DNA of 45,196 nt from Acetatifactor muris (GTDB lineage: Bacteria; Bacillota; Clostridia; Lachnospirales; Lachnospiraceae). This document shows, in pieces, positions 7,946-15,414 of the stretch. The stretch spans positions 1 through 45,196 of the forward strand of contig JAMPFR010000023.1 of NCBI GenBank assembly GCA_023664365.1, read 5' to 3'. The position numbers were made by a program, and so were the translations under genes. The notes beneath the pieces are model-generated. The model saw only the letters and a list, made by a program, of their open reading frames with translations, was not told the origin of the DNA and ran no database searches. How positions within the stretch are numbered: position 1 is the first letter of the stretch; each line of letters begins with the position of its first letter.

Positions 7946-8863
7946 ATGTGGATTGCGGATAAGTGGACGGATTATGAGGTGTTGGACGCCTCCGGCGGGG
8001 AAAAGCTGGAGCGATGGGGGGATTATATCCTGGTAAGGCCGGATCCCCAGGTCATATGGAATACTCCCCGGAAGCATCCGGGCTGGAACAGCCGGAACGC
8101 CCATTATCACCGCAGCGCCAAGGGCGGCGGTGAATGGGAGTTTTTCAGCCTGCCGGATGAATGGACGATTTCCTACGCCCTGCCCCGGATATCTCCGGCG
8201 GCCCGCACTCTCAGTTTCCGCCTGAAGCCCTTCAGCTTTAAGCATACCGGCCTTTTTCCGGAACAGGCTGTGAACTGGGACTGGTTTTCCGGACTGATAC
8301 AGGCTTCTCTGAAACGCAATCCGAATCGGCAGCCGAAAATTCTGAACCTTTTTGCCTACACCGGCGGAGCAACCCTTGCCGCCGCAGCGGCAGGCGCCGC
8401 CGTCACCCATGTGGACGCCTCAAAGGGAATGGTGGGCTGGGCGAAGGAAAATGCCGTAAGCTCCGGCCTGGGAGACGCACCCATCCGCTGGCTGGTGGAC
8501 GACTGCGTTAAATTTGTGGAACGGGAAATCCGCCGGGGCAGCCGCTATGACGGCATTATTATGGATCCTCCCTCCTATGGACGCGGACCAAAGGGCGAAA
8601 TCTGGAAAATCGATGAAGGCGTCTGGCCTCTCCTGCAGTCCGCTGCCCGGCTGCTCTCTGAAAACGCCCTTTTCTTTCTAATCAACTCATACACTACCGG
8701 ACTTCAACCCGCCGTGCTGTCCTATATGCTGAACGCTGCTCTGCCCGGACGGCCCGGGGAGCATGTGGAGGCTGCGGAAATCGGACTGCCTGCAGGCGAA
8801 TCCGGACTGTTCCTGCCCTGCGGAGCATCCGGACGCTGGAGCGCAGGGAAAAGTAATCTCTGA
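7946..8863 (+). CDS. Class I SAM-dependent methyltransferase, rRNA-methylase-like
   Basis: The 305-residue product resembles the catalytic part of the RlmI/RlmL-type 23S rRNA methyltransferases (COG1092-like). Visible motifs are the SAM-binding segment ILNLFAYTGGATLAAAAAG (about 131-150), the acidic VDASKG that follows, the DD at the next strand (VDDCVKF), and the catalytic MDPPSYGRG of N/C5-methylating enzymes. The N-terminal PUA domain of RlmI is absent. The C-terminal ESGLFLPCGASGRW is common in clostridial homologues. The substrate is not determined by the sequence. A weak AAGAAGGGA ribosome binding site lies 12 nt upstream of the ATG. Confidence 0.85.
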   Translation: MWIADKWTDYEVLDASGGEKLERWGDYILVRPDPQVIWNTPRKHPGWNSRNAHYHRSAKGGGEWEFFSLPDEWTISYALPRISPAARTLSFRLKPFSFKHTGLFPEQAVNWDWFSGLIQASLKRNPNRQPKILNLFAYTGGATLAAAAAGAAVTHVDASKGMVGWAKENAVSSGLGDAPIRWLVDDCVKFVEREIRRGSRYDGIIMDPPSYGRGPKGEIWKIDEGVWPLLQSAARLLSENALFFLINSYTTGLQPAVLSYMLNAALPGRPGEHVEAAEIGLPAGESGLFLPCGASGRWSAGKSNL

Positions 8864-8959
8864 AAATAATTTAAATAATTACGGCAGGAAACTAATCAGG
8901 CTTAAATATTATAACTAAATATTGTGTTTCAACATTTTATCAGTTAAGGGGCTTATTCT

Positions 8960-10048
8960 ATGCGCAAGAAAGTACAAACCTTCTCCGAACTTCAGAAACA
9001 TTTGTTCAGTATCCTGGTCTGCGTTTTCTGCATGGCAGCCGCTGCAGGCATCTCTTCCGCCTGCTCTTACCTGTTCAGCCGCCTCTCCCTTAACTGCACA
9101 CTGGTATTTGTCCTGTTTGTGATCCTAGCCTCCTGCGGTTCCGCCGCCCGGCTGTATGGCGTCCTCTGCTCCGTATTTGCAGTATTCTGGCTGAACCTCA
9201 GACTCCCGCCCGTTCCCGCAGACCGTCCGACGGAGCTATTGTGCGCCGTGGGCATCCTCACCTTCTTAAGTCTTCTGACCTTTCGCCTGGCAGGTCAGGC
9301 CGATTGGGCGGTCATGGCCGGAAAGCAGCTGGAGGAAGCGAAAACAGAAAAAATGCGCGCCAATCTTCTGCGGGCAATCTCTCATGATCTGCGAAGCCCC
9401 CTCACCGGCATCATAGGCAACAGCCTTACATACCTGGAGCACCAGGATTCTCTGACAGACGCCGAGAAGGAGACCCTTGTACGCAGCATCTATGAAGCCT
9501 CCTCCCGGCTCGTAAACATGGTGGAAAACCTTCTGACCGTCACCCACATCAGAAATCATAATCTCACCATCACCACCCGGGAGGAATCTGTGGAGGAGGT
9601 TGTAGCGGAGGCTCTGCAAAGAGCGGAAAAGCAGCACCCTGCCTGCAGCATCCGCGTCTCTGTTCCGGAAAGCTTCCTTATGATTCCCATGGACGCCGCC
9701 CTGATCGAACAGGTCACTGTCAATCTGCTGGAAAACGCCCTGCTTCACTCCGGCGCCGACGCCCCCATAGATTTTATTGTGGAAGACCGCCCCGACTGCG
9801 TCTCATTTACCGTCCGGGACTACGGGAACGGCATTCCCGGGAATAAGCTGAAACATCTCTTTGAGGATACGGATTACGCCCCGCCTCCTGCAGGCGCCCG
9901 GAAGGGAATGGGTATCGGCCTGGTCATCTGTAAAACCATCATCACCGCCCACCACGGCACCATTACAGGACATAACCACTCAGAGGGCGCGGAATTTATC
10001 TTTACATTGCCAAAGAGAAAGGAGAACCCGCATGAATTCCAAAATTAA
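8960..10048 (+). CDS. KdpD-like membrane sensor histidine kinase, N-terminally short
   Basis: This 362-residue kinase begins with three or four membrane segments (about 16-112, DUF4118-like as in KdpD). A HisKA domain with phospho-acceptor H142 in RAISHDLRSPLTG follows, then an ATPase domain with N box VNLLENALLHS, G1 DYGNGIP and G2 GMGIGLVICK. The N-terminal KdpD and universal-stress domains of full-length KdpD (about 900 residues) are missing. It overlaps the response regulator by 17 nt, so they are translated as a pair. No kdpFABC is nearby, so control of potassium uptake is only one possibility. Confidence 0.88.
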   Translation: MRKKVQTFSELQKHLFSILVCVFCMAAAAGISSACSYLFSRLSLNCTLVFVLFVILASCGSAARLYGVLCSVFAVFWLNLRLPPVPADRPTELLCAVGILTFLSLLTFRLAGQADWAVMAGKQLEEAKTEKMRANLLRAISHDLRSPLTGIIGNSLTYLEHQDSLTDAEKETLVRSIYEASSRLVNMVENLLTVTHIRNHNLTITTREESVEEVVAEALQRAEKQHPACSIRVSVPESFLMIPMDAALIEQVTVNLLENALLHSGADAPIDFIVEDRPDCVSFTVRDYGNGIPGNKLKHLFEDTDYAPPPAGARKGMGIGLVICKTIITAHHGTITGHNHSEGAEFIFTLPKRKENPHEFQN

Positions 10049-10727
10049 CATCCTTCTGATTGAAGACGATAAGAATACCTGTTCTTTTATCATTACCCTG
10101 CTCACCAGAAACGGCTATCATGTGATCTGCGCCTGCTCCGGTCGGGAAGGCTTAAGTCTTGCCGCCGCAAACTGTCCCGATGTGATTCTTCTGGATCTGT
10201 GCCTTCCTGATATGGACGGCTGCGAAGTCATAACAAGTCTGCGGCGCTGGAGCGGCAGCCCCGTCATCGTCCTCTCCGCCAGGGAGACGGAGCAGGACAA
10301 GGTGCAGGCTCTGGATCTGGGCGCCGACGATTATATTACCAAGCCCTTCGGCACAGAGGAGCTTATGGCCCGCATCCGCGCCTGTCTGCGCCACCGGTAC
10401 ACCGGTTCTTCCGGCAGGATATACCGCGCCCTTGGACTGAAAATCGATCTGGAGACGGGAACCGTTTCCCTGGACGGCGAAACCATCCACCTGACCCATG
10501 TGGAATATCGGCTTCTGGCACTCCTGGCCGAACACTCCGGCCGGGTTCTGTCCTACCGCGAAATCATGAACGCCATCTGGGGGCCTTACGCGGATGGCAG
10601 CAATCAGATCCTCCGGGTCAACATGGCAAACATCCGGCACAAAATCGAAAAGAATCCCGCCAGGCCCCAGTATGTCTTTACGGAGGTGGGCGTAGGCTAT
10701 CGGATGCGTGAAAACGAGTGTACATAA
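10032..10727 (+). CDS. KdpE-like OmpR-family response regulator
   Basis: The 231-residue protein has a receiver domain with acidic pocket E11-D12-D13, phospho-acceptor D55 (LLDLCLPDMDG) and conserved K in TKPFG. A winged-helix DNA-binding domain follows from about 130 (LTHVEYRLLALLAEHSGRVLS). The start at 10032 was chosen because AGGAGA precedes it and because the longer in-frame extension lies within the kinase gene and is not receiver-like. Resemblance to KdpE is strongest in the winged helix. Target genes are unknown. Confidence 0.9.
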   Translation: MNSKINILLIEDDKNTCSFIITLLTRNGYHVICACSGREGLSLAAANCPDVILLDLCLPDMDGCEVITSLRRWSGSPVIVLSARETEQDKVQALDLGADDYITKPFGTEELMARIRACLRHRYTGSSGRIYRALGLKIDLETGTVSLDGETIHLTHVEYRLLALLAEHSGRVLSYREIMNAIWGPYADGSNQILRVNMANIRHKIEKNPARPQYVFTEVGVGYRMRENECT

Positions 10728-10734
10728 AGCAGGC

Positions 10735-10758
10735 AAAAAAGCTTACCATGTAAGAGCT
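10735..10758 (-). terminator. Rho-independent terminator of the sigma/anti-sigma operon
   Basis: On the minus strand AGC-TTAC and GTAA-GCT pair around an ATG loop with a 2-nt bulge, followed directly by six T (10740-10735). The stem overlaps the stop codon of the anti-sigma-like gene. It also lies 8 nt beyond the convergent response regulator gene, where the hairpin could act in the other direction, though without a T-tract. Confidence 0.6.
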
Positions 10759-11684
10759 TCCAGCAGCCTGATAATTTCTTCCCGTTCCAGGACGCCCCGA
10801 TACTCCACCAGCATCCCGTTTTCATAAAGCAGTCCGAACTGTACATACCCGTCGGCTCCGGCATCCGGAATCAGATCCTGCCACGCCTCCTGTACCGTAT
10901 AAAGAGGAGGCTCTTCATCAAACCGCAGATCGGCCGTCAGCTCCGTAGGCGTCACACGCAGCCAGAGACTGTGTTCTCCATCCCGCCACGCATACACCCT
11001 GCTGTCCTGATTCTCTGTGGCTCCGCCGGCCGCTTCCGTCTCCACCGGGCTGTATTCCCCGGGCACTGCCGCTCTTATTCCAGCCAAATCCTTTTTGAGC
11101 TTATCCTGTGCTGCCGAGCCGTCGGAACCCTCTGACTCCCTGGCCGACTCCTGCAGCTCATGGTCTCTTCCGGGTTCTGCCTCTGCCGCGACGGATTCCG
11201 ATGCGGCGGCTTCCGGACTTGTGGCCGACTCCTGCTGCATCTTACCGGGCAAAGCCGCAAGCCGCTCCACATCCAGCCATTCCGGCTCCGCCCAGGCAGC
11301 CTCTTCTCCGTCGAAAAGAGAATCCCCCGGCGCATCCGCCGCACCTGCTGCCATTTCCACCGGCTCCCCGCCGTCTCTCACATCCGCCGCCATAGGCGCA
11401 GCGTTGTCTCCTGCCCCGCCGTTGGTATTCATTTCCCGGGTATATTTTGCAGCGCCTCCCGCATTGCCCATGCGCATCCGGCTCAGGCTGTAAAATGCCG
11501 CTCCCGTAACCAACAGGCAGATACAGGCGGCGCAGGCAGCTCCGTATCGCCGTACAAAGCGGCGAACCTTTATTTTATTCCCGACTTTTTCAGCATTTTT
11601 GCCGCTGCGCTCCAGAAGTTCCTGATCCACGGCTGACAGCGCCTCCATCACTCTCATGGCGCCATGCTCCTTCTCCGTTCTCAA
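10743..11684 (-). CDS. Single-pass membrane protein, probable anti-sigma factor
   Basis: The 313-residue product has a cytoplasmic N-terminus of about 45 residues, one membrane helix (about 48-68, YGAACAACICLLVTGAAFYS), a long low-complexity Ala/Glu/Gly-rich stretch (about 75-215) and a conserved-looking extracytoplasmic C-terminal domain of about 90 residues. It starts at TTG (11684-11682), which overlaps the sigma factor's TGA as TTGA and has GGAGG 9 nt upstream. Overlap with an ECF sigma gene and the topology suggest an anti-sigma factor. No zinc-binding HxxxCxxC motif is visible, so it is not a standard ZAS-type. The signal sensed is unknown. Confidence 0.65.
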   Translation of the reverse strand: MRTEKEHGAMRVMEALSAVDQELLERSGKNAEKVGNKIKVRRFVRRYGAACAACICLLVTGAAFYSLSRMRMGNAGGAAKYTREMNTNGGAGDNAAPMAADVRDGGEPVEMAAGAADAPGDSLFDGEEAAWAEPEWLDVERLAALPGKMQQESATSPEAAASESVAAEAEPGRDHELQESARESEGSDGSAAQDKLKKDLAGIRAAVPGEYSPVETEAAGGATENQDSRVYAWRDGEHSLWLRVTPTELTADLRFDEEPPLYTVQEAWQDLIPDAGADGYVQFGLLYENGMLVEYRGVLEREEIIRLLEALTW

Positions 11685-12241
11685 AGTACGATTCCCTCCT
11701 TCTCCAGATACTCCTTCAGCTTGTTTCGGGTGCGGAACAGACTGGTCTTCACCGTATTCAGGTTCATGCCGTACCGCTTTGCAATCTCTGCGTACTCCTC
11801 CACATACCAGTATCTTCTCAGGAATATGTTACAGTCCTTCTCCGGAAGCCTGTGAAGAAACGCATTTATCAGTCTTTCCAGTTCGGCAGCCGCCACTGCG
11901 TCCTCCGTGCTGCGGGTATCCGGCACACACTCAGCCAGTTCATCCAAAGCCACGGGCATCTCCCCGCCTCCGCGTTTCATAGTCCGCCGCTCCTTCCATC
12001 TGTCCAGAGAGAGATTCCTCGTGATGGTGCCCAAAAACAGCGCAAGCTTACCCGGCCTGCCCGGCGGTATGGCATTCCACGCCCGAAACCAGGTATCGTT
12101 GACACATTCGTCAGCATCCTCTTTTGTATACAAAATGTGCCAGGCAATGCTGTAACAATAGTTTCCGTAAGCACTCTGGGTCTCTGCTATGGCCCGTTCG
12201 TCCCGCGCCCAGTACAGCTCCAAGATCTCCGCGTCCTTCAA
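11681..12241 (-). CDS. ECF-family RNA polymerase sigma factor
   Basis: The 186-residue protein has sigma region 2 (about 25-90, with DADECVNDTWFRAWNAIP and the -10 recognition helix up to NLSLDRWKERR) and region 4 (about 130-180, helix-turn-helix YAEIAKRYGMNLNTVKTSLFRTRNKL). The start is TTG (12241-12239) with GGAGG 7 nt upstream; the only nearby ATG reads into a stop. It overlaps the membrane protein gene by 4 nt. The promoter at 12277-12302 has an ECF-type sequence, suggesting that it drives its own transcription. Confidence 0.93.
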   Translation of the reverse strand: MKDAEILELYWARDERAIAETQSAYGNYCYSIAWHILYTKEDADECVNDTWFRAWNAIPPGRPGKLALFLGTITRNLSLDRWKERRTMKRGGGEMPVALDELAECVPDTRSTEDAVAAAELERLINAFLHRLPEKDCNIFLRRYWYVEEYAEIAKRYGMNLNTVKTSLFRTRNKLKEYLEKEGIVL

Positions 12242-12276
12242 GGCATCTCCTCCCTGTCACCCTCTTCGTCCCTATA

Positions 12277-12302
12277 GACGGCATCTGTTTCCGAAAGTTT
12301 CA
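12277..12302 (-). promoter_or_regulatory. ECF-type promoter before the sigma factor gene
   Basis: On the minus strand TGAAAC (12302-12297) and CGTC (12280-12277) are separated by exactly 16 bp. This matches the TGAAAC-N16-CGTC consensus recognised by SigM/SigX-class ECF sigma factors in Bacillus. The -35 overlaps the stop codon of the cardiolipin synthase gene. Self-recognition by the downstream sigma factor is inferred. Confidence 0.65.
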
Positions 12303-13859
12303 CATCAGGGGCGCAATAATTCTCATCACCCAGCCAAACGCCCTCTCCCAAAGCTTCCTCTTTTTCAGTTCCTCCCGGGTCTGCTCAATACATTTTGCCA
12401 GGGTATCCTGTATATCGCGCTCTACCACGGCAATCCGGGAATTACGGTACAGGATGACGCCGCACTCAAAATGATGGTACAGGCTGCGGTAATCCAGGTT
12501 CACCGTTCCCAGCACCGCCTTCTCGTCATCCGACACGAACACCTTGGCATGGACAAAGCCCGGTTCATACTCACAGATACGCACTCCCGCCTCCAGCAGC
12601 TCGTCGTAATATGTCTTCGCCAGCAAAAAGGCATATTTTTTATCAGGAATGTGAGGCATGACAATTATCACCTCCACTCCTCTCTTGGCGGCATAAATCA
12701 GGGCCATCAGCATCTCGTGGTTGGGAATCAGATAGGGCGTCATAATGTGTACATAGGAGTGGGCCGAATGGATAATATCCAGATATACCTGCTCCCCTAC
12801 CCGCTCCGGACCCAGGGGACAGACGCTGTAAGGAATGGCATAGCCGTCGGAGGGCATGGAGCTTCCTGCCGGGCAGGCATACCGCCCGAAGTCCTCCGTC
12901 TGCCGTTCCGACTCGTTCCACATTTCCAGAAACATATAGGTAAACCGCTCCACCGCATCTCCCCGCACCATGACGCCGGTATCCTTCCAGTGGCCGAATC
13001 GCTGCTTCCTGTTGATGTATTCGTCCGCCAGGTTGATGCCGCCGGTAAACGCGGTTTTCCCGTCAACCACCAGTATCTTCCGATGGTCACGGTTATTGTA
13101 ATGGGGCGAAAAAATCGGTTTTATCGGGGCGAACATCTTGCAGCGGATACCCTCCGCCTCCAAAACTCTCGGATAATAGCTGGGCAGATTAAACAACACA
13201 TCCGTGCCGTCATACATGAACCTGACTTCAACGCCCTGCTCCGCCTTCTCCTTCAGAATGTCATGAATCACGTCCCACATATATCCTTCGCTGACTATAA
13301 AGAACTCCACGAAAATAAACTGTTCCGCTTTTTTCAGTTCCTCCACAATGGCAGGAAACTGTTCATCTCCCAGAGAAAAATATGTCACCTGCGTCCTGTC
13401 GTAGACAGGGCTTGCATCCCGATTGTACAAATAATGCGCAAACCGGCCCATATGGGGATTCTCCGCGCAAAGTCTCTCCCATGTGTCCCGGTTTGCCTTC
13501 ACATGCCGCTTTGTCTCTTTTTCAAGCTCCTTCAGCCGGTTATACATTACCTTTGTGCCCGGCTGCATAATAATGGTTGCGTAAAAAATTGCCCCGAATA
13601 TGGGAAAAATGGCAATGGGAAACATCCATGACAGCTTCATGTCCGGAATTCCCCTTGCGTTAAAAATATGAAGCACCACTATGACGCTGATTACCGCAAA
13701 CAGTCCGTAAAACCAGAAGCTGTAGCTTCTCAGCCAGAAATATCCCACCGCCAAAAACGCCAGCTGCATTCCGAAGCCCAGAATCAGTATGGCGGTTCTG
13801 CCGTAAATAATGGTCTTAATATTTCCGACTTTTCTCTTAACTGTGTCCCTGGTACTCAT
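12300..13859 (-). CDS. cls: Cardiolipin synthase (phospholipase D type)
   Basis: Cardiolipin synthase joins two phosphatidylglycerols into cardiolipin and glycerol at the membrane. The protein has two N-terminal membrane helices (about 20-75), a charged linker and two phospholipase D domains, each with an HKD motif: HRKILVVD followed by GGINLADEY, and HAKVFVSD followed by GTVNLDYRS. The start at 13859 (MSTRDTV) is preferred; a GTG at 13892 would extend the frame by 11 residues, but that stretch is a copy of a 20-bp repeat also found in the non-coding gap, and it has no ribosome binding site. Position after the fatty acid genes suggests shared control of membrane lipid supply. Confidence 0.9.
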   Translation of the reverse strand: MSTRDTVKRKVGNIKTIIYGRTAILILGFGMQLAFLAVGYFWLRSYSFWFYGLFAVISVIVVLHIFNARGIPDMKLSWMFPIAIFPIFGAIFYATIIMQPGTKVMYNRLKELEKETKRHVKANRDTWERLCAENPHMGRFAHYLYNRDASPVYDRTQVTYFSLGDEQFPAIVEELKKAEQFIFVEFFIVSEGYMWDVIHDILKEKAEQGVEVRFMYDGTDVLFNLPSYYPRVLEAEGIRCKMFAPIKPIFSPHYNNRDHRKILVVDGKTAFTGGINLADEYINRKQRFGHWKDTGVMVRGDAVERFTYMFLEMWNESERQTEDFGRYACPAGSSMPSDGYAIPYSVCPLGPERVGEQVYLDIIHSAHSYVHIMTPYLIPNHEMLMALIYAAKRGVEVIIVMPHIPDKKYAFLLAKTYYDELLEAGVRICEYEPGFVHAKVFVSDDEKAVLGTVNLDYRSLYHHFECGVILYRNSRIAVVERDIQDTLAKCIEQTREELKKRKLWERAFGWVMRIIAPLM

Positions 13860-13874
13860 ACTGCCTCTCATTCT

Positions 13875-13940
13875 GCCGTCCCACAGCCCCACCGTTCACG
13901 AAGCCGCCCGGCAATCACCCGCCGTCCCGCAGCCCCACCG
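13875..13940. repeat. Pair of 20-bp direct repeats upstream of cls
   Basis: A 20-bp sequence occurs at 13875-13894 and again at 13921-13940 with one mismatch (starting gccgtcccRcagcccc), 46 bp apart, in the short gap between the MarR-family gene and cls. The gap is otherwise GC-rich and shows no promoter or terminator. It may be a tandem duplication or a paired binding site. Confidence 0.7.
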
Positions 13941-13945
13941 CCCTG

Positions 13946-14395
13946 TCAGAATCCTTGGGAGGATTCCAGAAAGCCGGTGAGATTCTGCAGACAGCGATAA
14001 AGAATCTCCATCTCTTCCTCGTTCAAATCCTTCACGATCGCCTTTATCATTTTCTTATGAAAATCCCGGTGATGATAAAAGGCTTTCTTCCCTTTTTCCG
14101 TCAGCACCACATATACCACACGCTTGTCTTCCAGACTTCGTTCCCTGACAATATAGCCTTTCTTTTCCAGCCCGTTCATGTTGGTAGTCAGGGTGCTTAC
14201 CGTAACGGAAAGGCTATGGGCAATGGCTGACATATTCCGGTGTTCGCTGACGCCGATGGCCTCTATAATGTGCATATCGTTGTTTGTAATGTCACTGAAT
14301 TCCTCCGTAATGACCGCCTTTGCCTCCATGTCCATAACATGATTAAAAAGCTTTGCCAGCAGCTCGCTCATAGACCTTTTTCTCGTCTGAACCAT
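13946..14395 (-). CDS. MarR-family regulator, FabT-like
   Basis: The 149-residue protein has the MarR dimer fold: an N-terminal helix, a winged helix with recognition region SVTVSTLTTNMNGLEKKGYI (about 63-82), the wing RSLEDKRVVYVVLTEKGKKA and C-terminal dimerisation helices. It is the last fab-linked gene, 19 nt after fabH. FabT of streptococci is a MarR-family repressor linked to a FabK-type fab cluster that binds TTTGA/TCAAA palindromes with acyl-ACP as co-repressor. Matching palindromes lie before acpP (22009-22039), which supports the same role. The gene order differs from streptococci, where fabT comes first. Confidence 0.85.
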   Translation of the reverse strand: MVQTRKRSMSELLAKLFNHVMDMEAKAVITEEFSDITNNDMHIIEAIGVSEHRNMSAIAHSLSVTVSTLTTNMNGLEKKGYIVRERSLEDKRVVYVVLTEKGKKAFYHHRDFHKKMIKAIVKDLNEEEMEILYRCLQNLTGFLESSQGF

Positions 14396-14414
14396 TTTAC
14401 GCCCCCAACTTTTC

Positions 14415-15380
14415 TTACCATTTCATAACGCAGGCGCCCCAGGTAAGCCCCGCGCCGAAGCCGGACAGCACCACATTCATGCCCGCCTTCAGCCTTCCGT
14501 CCTTTTTCAGCTCGTCCAGCAGCACCGGGATGGCAGCGGAGGACATGTTTCCCACCCGGTCAAGATTCACGGGAAATTTTGCCATGTCCTGCTTCAGGCG
14601 CTTTGCAATGCTCTCTATAATACGGAGGTTTGCCTGGTGCAGCACAAATAAATCCACGTCCCCGGCAGTCATCTGTGCCCGGGCCAGCGCCTCCTCGATA
14701 CATTCCGGCACCTGCCGCACCGCAAAGGCAAAAATCTCTCTGCCGTCCATTTGTATCCAAGGCGTCTGCAGCTTTGCTTCCACATAGGGATTTTTCAGCT
14801 GCCGGGCGTCGCATCTGAGCGCGCCGCCCCTGCTTCCGTCGGAATGCTGTACAAAGTAAAAAGCATCCTGCTGTCCGCTGTACTCCGCCAGCACCGCTCC
14901 CGCGCCGTCGCCAAAGAGGATGCAGGTGCCTCTGTCCGTCCAGTCCACCAGCTTGGACAGCACCTCCGCCCCCACTATCAGCGCTTTTTTATAAATTCCT
15001 GCCTCCATGTACGCCCATGCGGTGTGCAGGGCAAACAGGAACCCGGAGCATGCCGCATTCAGATCAAGGGCTGCGGCCCTTGAAGCTCCGATCAGCCCCT
15101 GCACCTGGCAGGCCACACAGGGAACGCCGGTTTCCGGTGAACAGGTAGCCACCAGAAGAAGATCCACCTCCTCCGGTGTGCAGCCTGCGTCCGCCAGCGC
15201 CCTTTTGCAGGCGGACGCAGACAGCTCTGTCACCGTCTCTCCGGCAGATATGTGTCTGCTGCCGATACCGGTTCGTTCCCGTATCCACCGGTCGGAGGTT
15301 TCCACCATCTGCGCCAGGTCTTCATTTGTCACTGTTTTTTCGGGGAGCGCGCTCCCCGTTCCGATAATTTTAATGGACAT
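14415..15380 (-). CDS. fabH: Beta-ketoacyl-ACP synthase III
   Basis: FabH condenses a starter acyl-CoA with malonyl-ACP to begin fatty acid synthesis. The 321 residues have the family length and the full catalytic triad C111 (LNAACSGFLF), H248 (LHQANLRI) and N278 (DRVGNMS). The last position of that motif is Met-Ser rather than the more common Thr-Ser. Starter specificity (acetyl or branched) cannot be read with confidence. It follows accDA by 34 nt. Confidence 0.96.
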   Translation of the reverse strand: MSIKIIGTGSALPEKTVTNEDLAQMVETSDRWIRERTGIGSRHISAGETVTELSASACKRALADAGCTPEEVDLLLVATCSPETGVPCVACQVQGLIGASRAAALDLNAACSGFLFALHTAWAYMEAGIYKKALIVGAEVLSKLVDWTDRGTCILFGDGAGAVLAEYSGQQDAFYFVQHSDGSRGGALRCDARQLKNPYVEAKLQTPWIQMDGREIFAFAVRQVPECIEEALARAQMTAGDVDLFVLHQANLRIIESIAKRLKQDMAKFPVNLDRVGNMSSAAIPVLLDELKKDGRLKAGMNVVLSGFGAGLTWGACVMKW

Positions 15381-15414
15381 AACCTTTCCCTTATCTTATC
15401 CAATCTGCTGTATA

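Noticed and set aside
12189-13631. 480-codon open frame opposite cls
   Set aside because: It is antisense to a clear phospholipase D-type synthase, has no known motifs and is produced by GC-biased third positions.
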